In this document: in pieces, positions 45,352-55,425 of the stretch | How positions within the stretch are numbered: the stretch's first letter is position 1 | How the letters are laid out: every line of letters starts with the position of its first letter | Source: Sclerotiophoma versabilis | Taxonomy: Eukaryota; Ascomycota; Dothideomycetes; Pleosporales; Didymellaceae | Direction of reading: 5' to 3' | Assembly (NCBI GenBank): GCA_012274445.1 | Contig: JAAROD010000093.1 | Span: 1,612,001 to 1,676,000, forward strand | DNA length: 64,000 nucleotides | Position numbers and translations under genes: made by a program | The notes under the pieces: generated by a model | What the model was told of the DNA's origin: nothing | The model's database searches: none | The model's input: the letters and a program-made list of their open reading frames with translations, nothing else

Positions 45352-45772
45352 GAAATGGGTGAGCGTTGAGGTTGCGCAGGCGAAGGTTCATGTTTCAACT
45401 GGGCGAACTGCATGGGAAAGCATTGGGCACGGCGTTTTAAAAAGAGCACAGCAGCCTGCAATGGCGCCTCTCGTTTGTTTTTTGTTTTTGGGACTGTAGC
45501 AATAGCGATTGGGCGGCTGGCTTGCAGGCGTCTACTTGCAGAGTGTGCCAAATACAAGCATGCATTTCAATCATTCATAGGAAGTAGTCAATGCAACTCC
45601 GCTTTGCTTTGCTTTTCTCAGCCGACAGCATGGCTAGAGCCCACGCGCGATTTTGGGTACGACACATGCCATCTACTCTCTCTCACTGAAGGCTTCGCAG
45701 CTCTTCCAACCTTTGCGCACAACGGGATTGCGCGGTCCCTGTCCAGTTTCGGTTCGTGTACACAAATGTTTA

Positions 45773-45850
45773 CAGAGCACATGCCTCTCAGATGCTGGGT
45801 TGCCGGCACAGCAGAGCACATGCCTCTCAGATGCTGGGTTGCCGGCACAG
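45773..45850. repeat. 39-bp direct tandem duplication
   Basis: Two identical 39-bp units beginning CAGAGCACATGCCTCTCAGA, directly adjacent. Recent duplication in non-coding DNA. Confidence 0.9.
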
Positions 45851-46282
45851 CAGAACACTGACCTGACGACTTGAGATGAATAACACACACTACGTCATAC
45901 CTGCAGGCTTTCTATTCTCCAGATCCCGAGTTGCAGTTTCGTATGACCCCAGACAATCAGACAACCTGCTGGAGCTGCCCATTCGCATCTCGATTCACAG
46001 AGATATGTAGATACACAAAGGGCATTGGCACGCTTGCACAGACTGCACAACGGTTCCAGACCCTGAATCGATGCGAACCAGTTCATTTCTCAAGTGGGTC
46101 CTGCCCCGTTCAGAGCAGGGTGTGGCTTGAGCAGGCCGCTCCACTCCAATCAAGGCCGCTGACCGTTTTTTCGCTGCAGTCCACTTGCCCAGGTTCCGAC
46201 GTGGCAGCGGTATCGCATCGCACAGAGGAGAGCGCGGCACCACGGCAAGGCGAGCGTATGCAGCGCGGCGGTTTCATGCAGA

Positions 46283-46297
46283 GGGGGGGGGGGGGGG
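46283..46297. repeat. G15 homopolymer
   Basis: Uninterrupted run of 15 G on the plus strand, in the casein-kinase upstream region. Such runs are prone to length error. Confidence 0.9.
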
Positions 46298-46997
46298 CAT
46301 TGGCGGCATGAGGCGGGCTGAGTACGTCAATGTCAATGCTGCGGCGGTGTCGAGGCCTCACGTGTACTCGATGCACCACGATTCGTGGGATGGAGGTTCC
46401 TTCCTAAATGAGCTCGCGGCCGGCCAGAGCACGCAGGTACGACGGGGTCCACCAGCAATAACAACAACGGCAGCACAACAGTAGGCGGCGCGCGCAGGAC
46501 AAGCAGCGCTCTCTGTGGACCAGCAATTGGGTCGGTCCATGGGCGTGTATGTCAAAAGGCGCACCCTGCTATGGCACACTGCCTCGGTGAATGCTAGCGG
46601 AGCGCGCAGGCTGTCCAAAGTGCACTGACCTTGCTGGAAGCGGGCCTAGCGCCAGTCCAGTGCCAGCCGCCTGTGTTCTGCTTGCACCCCAGGTCCCAGG
46701 TCTTTTCCATCGCGAGTCGATCACTCTCCTGTCCTCACCTCCGCCCATTGTTTTCCCAGCGCAGCGATACTTTGCGTTGTTTGCCCAGCTGTCTGCTGCA
46801 GCCGCCCCATCGCCCGCCCGTGGAGTGCCCCATAGACGACGCCCTTGAGCCGACCCTGGAGACGACTCGCCGGCCTGCATAGCCCCAGCCGACCTCCGGA
46901 AACGCCCATCGACCTTCGTCGCTCACCGCACCGCGACTCTCCTGCGTCCCCACCCACTCCTCCAGCTGCTGCACCCGCACCCTATCCTCCATCCACC

Positions 46998-48684
46998 ATG
47001 GCGAGCGGCAGCACCTCCTCCAACGTCGTCGGTGTCCATTACCGCGTCGGCAAGAAGATTGGCGAGGGCTCCTTTGGCGTCATCTTCGAGGGCACCAACC
47101 TGCTCAATCAGCAGCAGGTTGCCATCAAGTTCGAGCCGCGCAAGAGCGACGCTCCTCAATTGCGCGATGAATACCGCACGTACAAGATCCTCGTGGGCTG
47201 CCGTAAGTTCTCTCGCTGCCCCTATTCCACCTCACGTCGCCCATCCGAGCGAGGGAAGGCACGGTCTGTACGTTGGACGCTGCCCTGGTATGCATTTACA
47301 TGTACATGCCGCAACCCACATTGAGCACGCCTGGTACGCAATGCTCTGGACTTTGCTGTCGTCCGCTCATTGGCCTTGTTGCCGTCAACTCACTTCTAAG
47401 CACATGCACGCACTCAACTAACACATCGCAGCCGGGATCCCTAATGTCTACTACTTCGGCCAGGAGGGCCTGCACAACATCCTGGTCATTGACCTGTTGG
47501 GCCCTAGCTTGGAGGACCTGTTCGACCACTGCAACAGGAAGTTTTCGATCAAGACTGTAGTCATGGTCGCCAAGCAGATGGTTCGTAAAGTCAGCGCTGT
47601 CATCACAACTCATCTCTAACACGTGTACAGTTGTCGAGAGTTCAGACCATTCACGAGAAGAATCTCATCTACCGAGACATCAAGCCTGACAACTTCCTTA
47701 TTGGCAGACCAGGCTCTAAGAGTGCTAATGTAATCCACGTCGTGGACTTCGGTATGGCAAAACAGTACCGTGACCCCAAGACGAAGCAGCATATCCCGTA
47801 CAGGGAGCGCAAGTCCCTTTCTGGTACGGCGCGTTACATGAGTATTAACACCCATCTTGGACGCGAACAATCTCGTAGGGACGATCTGGAGGCTTTGGGT
47901 CACGTTTTCATGTACTTCCTTCGAGGCGGTCTCCCATGGCAGGGCCTTAAAGCTGCAACCAACAAGCAGAAGTATGAGAAGATTGGTGAGAAGAAGCAGA
48001 CAACTCCTATCAAGGATCTGTGCGACAGCTTCCCCGGTACGTCTGTGTTTAGCCGTTTTCGTTGTAGATTGCTAACAAGCCACAGAGGAGTTTAACAAGT
48101 ACCTTAGCTATGTTCGCAACCTCGGCTTCGAGGACACGCCTGACTATGACTACCTGCGCGAACTCTTCACCCAGGCTCTCAAGAGCACTGGAGAGGTTGA
48201 AGACGGCGAGTACGATTGGATGAAGCTGAACAATGGAAAGGGCTGGGAGGTAATGAAATCTCACCCCTCGGCCGTTCAACAGATGCACCATTCCAACATC
48301 CACCAGAACTCTTCTACCGCCGTCAACGTTCACGGCCAGCCTCATAGGCAGCCCAAGACGCACCTGCCCGTTGACCACCATCGTTTAAACGAGCCTCTCC
48401 CAAAGCCCGGAGCGACACGAGCCCAGCCCGGAAGAAGCCCAAGGGACCAAGCAGCACGTGGGGCCGAGGTCAAGAGGAAGAGTATGGGCGAGCTGGCACC
48501 GCCCGACGCAGCTTCGAACCAGGCTCAGTTCCAGCACAGCCAACCGAACCTGAACCAGACCCAGAACCGCGCGACACCTGCACAGAGCCCGAATGCGCAA
48601 CAGCCGAGGCGGCAGGAGTCTGAGAAGGAGGGCTTCATGCAGAAGCTCAGCAAGATTCTCTGTTGCGGCGGAAGCAGCAACTAG
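46998..48684 (+). CDS. casein kinase I, plasma-membrane type (Yck/CkiA-like)
   Basis: Four exons (46998-47202, 47432-47580, 47631-48036, 48086-48684), 452 residues; the start lies in a strong context (ccaccATGg). Ser/Thr kinase of the CK1 family: glycine loop GKKIGEGSFGVIFEG, VAIKFE lysine, catalytic loop YRDIKPDNFLIG, DFGMAKQYRD, and the CK1-specific SINTHLGREQSRRDDLEALG. The C-terminal third is Gln/Pro/Asn-rich and ends ILCCGGSSN. The Cys-Cys near the end is the palmitoylation motif that anchors Yck1/Yck2-type kinases to the plasma membrane. The family has roles in nutrient sensing, endocytosis and polarity. The first intron is long for this window (229 nt); the second uses the unusual donor gttcgt. 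Confidence 0.95.
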
Positions 48685-49565
48685 TGGAACTGCTCAATCT
48701 GATTTCCTGCTTATTGTGTTGCATCCTGGAGTTCGTTCATTGAGCGAGCTTTATCAGCCACGTCTTTCCTGTATAGGTATTTTTGTAATGATTGATAGAC
48801 GGGATCGAAATCTCCTTCCGGTATCTCAGGTAATACTCTCACGACGACCGAAGCACCTCGACGCCAGCCTGGATCTCTTCTCTTCATCATCTTCACCATC
48901 TTCTTCTTGACACCTGGCTTTCGACAGCATGAGCGGCACCTGCACAGCAGCTTATTCTCCGGAAGCCTTTTATACTGGCGTACGTGGCGTTGCGTGTTTG
49001 GCGGTACGAAGTTGGCGTCTCATTTATCATTGTTATCATTCCATGTTTGTTTGGTAGGAGAAAAACATAGCATGTAAAGGAGTTTCTTTCGCCGGAACGT
49101 GTCTGTACGTGGAAGTGAGCGATTGGATTTGGTTGTTTTAGTTAGATGACAGCTGAGCAATTAGAGAAGAAATCTTCAAAATCGCATCTGCATTAGTGAA
49201 CCCTCCAGGTGTGAAGGCAACTGGAGAAAGGCTCAGCCCAGGGCTGTTAACAAGGGGGCAGTCGCTGCAAATCCGCGTGCTATCTTATGCTTCATGTGAT
49301 CCTTCATAACGACAATGATGTGCAGCTTATGTTTCAACTTTCAATTTGTCCTGCAGACCTACAGAAGTCCTGTCAGGAGATGCCGCGCATACTTCTAAGC
49401 TGGCTGTATAAGCATTGTGAAAGACATCTTGGCACCGCCGCATCCGCCGCGTGCAACTTCGCGGGCGATTCCAACATTTAGCAAGCCACGACACCCCTGC
49501 AAACCCATCGACCACACTCCTTTCCAATACTTCTGCCCGCCAGATCGAATCGAAATACCATCGCG
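48685..49565. other. intergenic
   Basis: 881 bp between casein kinase I and SWC4, both on plus. Presumed 3' UTR and promoter; nothing else recognised. Confidence 0.55.
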
Positions 49566-51635
49566 ATGGCGTCGAATCGCGATGTGCGCGATATGCTCGG
49601 GCTGCCTGTTGGCGAGATGGCACCCCCGACGGCGAGCAAGAAGTCGAAGAAGGGCGGACAAACAAAAAGGATTCGTACGTGCCGAGGAGAAGCGCAACGA
49701 GAATGGAGTCTAGACACTGTAGCTAACACGTGTGTGCAGAGGGTGTTGCGCGTGAGGTTGCGGCGCTGTATGGTGAGCGACCACCACCAGTTGCAGTCTA
49801 TGAAGAGAAGAAGGCATACCGTGCAAAAAGGCAGAGCACGGGGCCTGCAAAGAAATGGTGTGTAGACTTGAACCAGCTAAAGGACTGTCATTCTAATCGC
49901 ACAACGTAGGGTCCAGCAGCCGTTCACAAACCCAGCGCGCGACGACGGCCTCGTTTTGAAGCATTGGCGGCGCAAGCCTACAACTGCACCACCTGTACAA
50001 GAAGGCGACGATGCAGCGATGCAGGATAGCGAACCCACGGACTACCTCGAGAACTGCGCCGACTACGTCAAATACAACATCACGGTCGATATGCCCGACT
50101 TCACAGACGAGGAGTACGATGCACATCTACGGAGTGATGATTGGAGTCGAGAGGAGACAGACTATCTGTTCGGAATCGTGAAAGACTACTCGTACCGGTG
50201 GGCTGTGATCTGGGATCGCTATGAGTGGCAGGCGATCAAGAGGCGGGAAAGGGAGCTTGCACAAGCCGCGCAGCAGGAGAACGGTGATGCAGATTCGAAT
50301 GCCCTTGCAACGCTACCGTTCGCACCTCCACGAGACAAGGAGCGGTCTCTTGAAGAAATGAAGGCGCGCTTCTACGACATCTCCGCTAAGCTCATGAAGC
50401 TCCGCATCCCCGAAGTCCAGATGGACGCCGACCAGTACAGTCTGTACGAGACTCTTTCCAAGTTCGACCCCGTCATGGAACGCAACCGCAAGATGCTCGC
50501 CACAGCACTCATGAACCGCAATATGGACGAAGTAAAGGAGGAAGAATTTCTCCTCACAGAACTCCAACGCATCAACATGGCCGCCGTCCGCCTCGACGCC
50601 GAACGCGAAGAACTCCGCGCTCGTCTTGACGCACCACAAGCCAACACTTCCACCGCCGCAGGCTTACAAAGCTTCACATCCAGCACAGCCCTGCAAGCGC
50701 TGTTCCAGCAGCTCTTCCAGCAAGACCGCAGCAAGAAGCGCTCGAGTGGAGGTTCCAACGCCCCCGGCCGTCTCAGCCTGAGCGCAAACGACATGATCAA
50801 CACTCCCTCGGCCTCCAACTCCGCCAACCGCCGCACGTCCATGGCCCTTCCGCCTGCCGCACCGAGCCAAACACCCGTCAAGACGCTAAGCCCGCATCAA
50901 GAACACCGGTTCGCTGTCAGCACGCATGATCGCCTCACGTCAGGCATCACATTCGGGTCCGACAAGCTACTTAAAATGCGCCAGGCCAAGTCCAACGTGC
51001 AGACGCAGAAAATTGCTTCGGCGCTGCAGGAACTGGGTGTTCCGGAGATCATACCGATCCCAACGAGCAAGGTTGCGGACGTGTTTGAGCAGTTGGTAGC
51101 CAAGGTGGGGCGGCTGTTGGATGTGCGCAAGGTGAAAGAGAAGGAGATGGGTGAGTGCCGTGTGCTGTCGCGGATGAAAGCGGCACGTGACGGGACAGGT
51201 GGGAACGCGGGTGTGAAGCAGGAAGGAGAAGCCTCAGGAGAAGTCTCGGGAGAGGATGGGAAGAAGGATAATCAAGATACGCCGCTGGGCGACTCAAATG
51301 AAGACGGGGCTGACGAGGACGATGATGCAGAGGGCGAGGATGATACAGGGGCGCAAAATACACCGGCTAATGCGGACAGAGACGACGTTGAGGAGGAGGA
51401 GGAGGAGGAGGAGGATGATGATGATGATGATGACGATGATGATGCGGAAGGTGAGGACGAAACCGGGGCGCAGAACACACCCGCTAACGCAGATCAAGAC
51501 GATGTCGATGCGGAAGGTGAGGATGAGAGCGCGGCGCAGACGAGCCGGGCTACGAGTCAGGGCGCGGGACACAAGAGGAGTGCCAGCGAGCTCAGCGAGG
51601 GGAGTCAGCCGAGTGAAAAGAGAGCGAGGAAGTAG
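49566..51635 (+). CDS. SWC4: Swc4/DMAP1-type subunit of SWR1 and NuA4
   Basis: Three exons (49566-49674, 49740-49857, 49910-51635; introns gtacgt...gtgcag and gtgtgt...acgtag), 650 residues. Chromatin-remodelling subunit shared by SWR1 (H2A.Z deposition) and NuA4 acetyltransferase. Conserved blocks: SNRDVRDMLGLPVGE start, VAREVAALYGERPPPVAVYE, VQQPFTNPARDDGLVLKHW, and the SANT/DAMP domain DDWSREETDYLFGIVKDYSY with RWAVIWDRYEW. A C-terminal helical part (ALQELGVPEIIPIPTSKVAD) precedes an acidic tail with three DAEGED-centred repeats and long Glu/Asp runs (51393-51450). The acidic tail fits histone contact. Confidence 0.93.
51316..51535 (+). repeat. SWC4: repeated acidic segment within SWC4
   Basis: Codons for DAEGEDDTGAQNTPANAD recur almost unchanged as DAEGEDETGAQNTPANAD and partly as DAEGEDESAAQT, separated by GAG and GAT triplet runs. 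Likely unstable in length between strains. Confidence 0.85.
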
Positions 51636-52049
51636 GGGTTCGTGGTTTTGCAAACATGAGATATTGCTAGCATAGCGTCGGCGTTGGACATTTGAGTGCA
51701 CAATGGGATCAATCCCCAACTGATCTACCCTTGATCAAACACTTGGCCCCTATTTCTTTTGGAGTTGGATGGCCGTTTGAATCTGCTCGGGATGAACCTC
51801 AGGAGATACTGATAGTGTAGTGATTGGACTGCATTGATTTACACTTGTATTTCTTGTTACATATTGCCATAACCGCGTTAAACATTGTACAGACCATACG
51901 CACAAGAGCGATGGAATCGTTATCGGCAATGACTTCCCACAGACCAATCAACCGACTAATCTGCAGCCATGCCTCCGTATATCATACCATGGAGCATCCA
52001 TAGGCTTCCCTGCGGGATTGAGCCGTGAAGCCTAGGCAAACCCGTCATC
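51636..52049. other. intergenic, convergent 3' ends
   Basis: 414 bp between SWC4 and the convergent Stf2-like gene. Nothing recognised. Confidence 0.55.
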
Positions 52050-52674
52050 TTACAATTTCCTGTCGCCATCGTCCTCGTCGATGCTCTTGTTGGAGCTGGA
52101 GGTGGTGCTCTGCTTCTCGAGCTCCTCGCCAATAGGGCCATGGAGCTCTTCTTCAAAGACGGGCTCGGTCTCGATGGTCTCGAACTTGGTCTTGAAGTCT
52201 TTGAGTTGGTGGGTCGAGGAGTTGCTGCGGCGGCGTGCATTATTCATGTTGTAAGGCATGTCTTCGACTTCGTCGCCGTCTCGGCCCCTAGTTGGTGTTA
52301 GTGTTGACGCCGAACGGGTGATCTGGACATGTTGCTTGGTGTTATGGAGTAAGGAGTGGCAGTCAAGGGGAAGAAAGTGAGCCGACGTACCAATTGCCCT
52401 TTCCACTGCCGTCTTTCTTAGTCTTGGTCGGGTCCGTGTCGGCGTGACCGGATTTGGCAAAGTAACGGGGAAGCCTCGACTCACGCTCAGCAGTGCCATC
52501 GGCAATGCCAGCGTGGTCACGGTCGGTCCACTTGTGAGAGCGAGTCACTACTGACAGTCAGTACAGATGTCAGACATGATTTGTTCATTCAGGCATTGAA
52601 CAGCTTGGTGTTGGCGCAGAAGCTGAATGTGCAGTTGTATGGTAGGAGGGTGAGCAGGACGCAAGCAACTTACT
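52050..52674 (-). CDS. Stf2/Tma10-like hydrophilin, start codon split by intron
   Basis: Exons: a single A at 52674, then 52391-52547 and 52050-52287; 131 residues. The A and the following TG are joined across a 126-nt intron (gtaagt...cagtag), so no uninterrupted ATG exists. The second intron is gtacgt...caactag. The protein begins MTRSHKWTDRDHAG, carries GSGKGNWGRDGDE at the second junction, and ends in an acidic Ser-rich tail (STTSSSNKSIDEDDGDRKL). The MTR-x-x-KWT start and GKGNWG motif are those of yeast Stf2/Tma10, small hydrophilic proteins linked to F1F0-ATPase regulation and desiccation survival. The first intron needs transcript proof. Confidence 0.75.
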
Positions 52675-53822
52675 TGTTGGTGAGGGTTGGGATGAACGAG
52701 CACGGGTTGGGTGAAGCAGGAGTCAAAGGCGGGCAACGTGAGGTTGAAGTAGCCAGGCACGGGGGCCCGGAGTTTGAAGCTGTCGGTGGGTCTGTATGGT
52801 CACGTAAGAATGGTCTCGTGATGTCTATGGCGTAGCTGCGTGGAGCCATTACGATCAGCGTCGCGGGGGCGTAGGTACCTCGTAGTGCAACGGCCAAGGC
52901 AAGGTGGATGACGATTGTGAGCAGCGAGCAAGACAAGTGCTGGAGATTGCGTGCTCGAGACTAAGTGGCCGAGATCAAGTGCTCGAGATTGCGTGCTGGA
53001 CAGGCTGGTGTGAGGTGAGATCAAAGGAAGAGCAAGAGCACGCGGGCTTGGGCGAGCGGGGTCAGGCGTGGCTTCCCCTTTATATCACCGTTAGCAGTCG
53101 GACCCTGTTGACAGCGGTGGAAGGGGCTGGAAGTGATTGCAGCACAGGCGACTGCACAATGGGCTGGAATGCCGGTCGCTGTCGCCAGGGCGCTGCAAAC
53201 ACACCGTCGGTTCCTGAGTCTGGGGGCGACGGCGGCAGTGTTCCACGTCATGCAGCACTCGACCGAACAGGGGCGGAGGCAGGCAGTCGGTGCATCCCAG
53301 CTGCTGTCCCGCCAAGCGCAGGAGGCGCACGGCAGCTTCGAGCCCAGCACAGTCTGGCAGAGGCTGGCAGAGTGCAGCAGGGCAGCAGGGCAGCAGGGCA
53401 GCGGCTGCGCTTCCAGGTGCTTCTACCCCAGGTTTTGCTACTGCCGCAGAGTGGGTCTGGCGGAATGCCCCAGGGCTGCCGACTCTGCCCTGGCCAGGTG
53501 AGCCGAGCGCGGCGGCCGGTCGCCTGACGGCCACGCTTGAACGGACGACCAGCCGGCCACCGGCCAATGGCGTGACTGATGACTGCGACGCGCCACCGAA
53601 GTGCTTTCTCCGAGCGCCGGAAGTGCTAATCGCGACTGGTCCAATGCGGCAGTGTCGCGAAGCTGATTGCTCAGCGACCCAGGCCGCCTCTTGTTTTTTT
53701 CGCTCGCTGCTCCCCTCCCTCGCCGTTGACCCTCCTCGCGACAGCTGAAGCCCGCTGAAGCCCGCTGAAGCCCGCCGACGCCCGCTGCAGCCCGTTTTCG
53801 CCCACCCCACCACTACCCCGCC
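52675..53822. promoter_or_regulatory. 1.1-kb divergent intergenic region
   Basis: Between the Stf2-like and DRE2 starts. GC-rich in its second half, with CAG-rich imperfect repeats near 53365-53410 and 10-bp repeats next to DRE2. No gene recognised; the longer frames here look like GC-driven open frames. Confidence 0.5.
53741..53790. repeat. 10-bp imperfect tandem repeat, 5 copies
   Basis: Five units related to CCCGCTGAAG, directly upstream of the DRE2 start at 53823. Confidence 0.85.
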
Positions 53823-54879
53823 ATGCCTCCACGAACCCTCATCCTCGCGCCGCCCTCGGTTGCGGCGCACCCAGAGAAGCTGAACAGCGTATACGAGATC
53901 CATGACCGCTCCACGGCCGACCTGCAGATGCTGGACCGCGTTGCCGCAGGGCTGGCCGGCCTGCCGTCCTCGACCTACGACGTCGTGCTCCTCCTCACCG
54001 ACGCCGCCGGCACCTCGCGCGAAAGCCACGCTCTCCTCGTACGCGACGTCATGCACAAGGTTGTCGGCGCCCTGAAGGTCGGCGGCGTCTTCAAGACCCA
54101 GGACGGCGCGTTGCAGGGCTCGGAGAAGACAGAGGCCATCCTCGCGGGCCTCGTAGAGGGCGCAGCGGGCATGACGAAGCCCGCACAGGAAGAGCCCGTG
54201 TCGATAGCCCTGAAGTTTGGCCGGAGGAAGGCAGCAAACGGCGTGAACGGCGCGAGTGACGCCAACCGCACCACCAATGCCAACGGCGCCGTCCAGGACG
54301 CCAACCCAGACGGCTCTGTCCCGCTGAACCTGAACCGCATCAACCTCAACGGCAAGCGACCCTCACCCGAGCCCGTCCCTGCAAAGCTCTCCGGTGTGGG
54401 CTTCGTCGACTTCAGCGACGACCTCGACGATCCCATCATCACCGGCGAAGATGACGATCTGATCGACGAAGACGATCTCATCACAGAAGAAGACATGGCC
54501 CGTCCTGTCACCCAGCGTCCGTATTCCCTTCCCTCTTACCTTTGCACGTACACTAATCTTGTCCCCAGCCCTCGAATGCCGCCCCAAGCCCGGCAAGCGC
54601 CGCCGCGCCTGCAAAGACTGCACCTGCGGCATGAAGGAGAAGCTCGAGGCCGAAGATGCCGCGAAGCGCGCAAGCGCCGACAAAGCCCTCAACACAATGA
54701 AATTCGCTGCCGACGATCTTCTCGACGAGGTAGACTTTACCGTGCAGGGCAAGGTCGGCAGTTGTGGCAACTGCGCGCTGGGCGATGCCTTCAGGTGCGA
54801 TGGATGCCCGTACATCGGACTGCCAGCCTTCAAGCCGGGTGAGGAGGTCAGGCTGCTGAACAATGATATACAGTTGTAG
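53823..54879 (+). CDS. DRE2: Fe-S assembly protein Dre2 (anamorsin)
   Basis: Two exons (53823-54516 and 54569-54879; intron gtccgt...ccccag), 334 residues. Electron carrier of cytosolic iron-sulfur protein assembly, receiving electrons from Tah18. The N-terminal half is a methyltransferase-like fold without the SAM motif; a disordered acidic linker (GVGFVDFSDDLDDPIITGED, then DDDLIDEDDLITEEDMA) leads to the CIAPIN1 domain. Both cofactor sites are seen: CRPKPGKRRRACKDCTCG, with the splice junction just before it (TQPLECRP), and CGNCALGDAFRCDGCPY (C-x2-C-x7-C-x2-C). The donor GTCCGT is weak but the frame demands this intron. Confidence 0.95.
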
Positions 54880-55425
54880 ACGGTTGAGTTGGAGACATGC
54901 ATAAACGGCGTTAGGGACATACCTCTTTGGTCCGAGGCGGGATGGAGTTCAATGGCCAAGTGTGGTGCATGGATATGCGTGTGGGCGCCTCTGCATTAGA
55001 CAGGATAGAACGAATCATCTAACGAAAACGTACTTTAGACTGCTCAATCCGTGCTCCGCGGCCCTCCAATGAAAGCAATGCCTATTATGCCACCATCTAG
55101 GTTCTACAGGTGACAGTCAAAGCATATTCGAGCCAAATTCATGTCATAACAGTCGAGCAGAGGACTACAGATTGCTTTGTCTGTGTCAACCACATATCCT
55201 TTTGGATCCCTGGAGACGACGTCCGAGCAACGTTTCGAGTACTGAAATTTGACGGCCAAGAAACTCGGGCTTTTCCCTCCCAACCTGAGAGCTTGTATAG
55301 GGTATTAGGCATGTTGGTATTCCTATCCAAGACCTACTCTACTGCAAACCCGCTACCACCAGGGATATCGAAAATCACTTGACACAAACCCAACAACTAA
55401 ACAAAAATTCACAACAACCCTCCAC
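54880..55425. other. intergenic, convergent 3' ends
   Basis: 546 bp between DRE2 and the convergent AXL2-type gene. Nothing recognised. Confidence 0.55.

Larger units (their letters stand above)
45352..46997. promoter_or_regulatory. 1.6-kb intergenic region upstream of casein kinase I
   Basis: Holds the NUP133 3' end, a 39-bp direct duplication (45773-45850), a G15 run (46283-46297) and presumably a long casein-kinase leader: from about 46590 the DNA is C-rich, with upstream ATGs in short frames. Confidence 0.5.

Noticed and set aside
53091..54056. 321-codon minus-strand frame overlapping the DRE2 start
   Set aside because: Antisense shadow of GC-rich promoter and of DRE2; no domain, composition dominated by Arg/Ala/Gly/Ser.
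54560..54879. Separate small gene starting at an ATG-like codon in the DRE2 second exon
   Set aside because: It is the DRE2 CIAPIN1 domain; splicing joins it in frame to the first exon.
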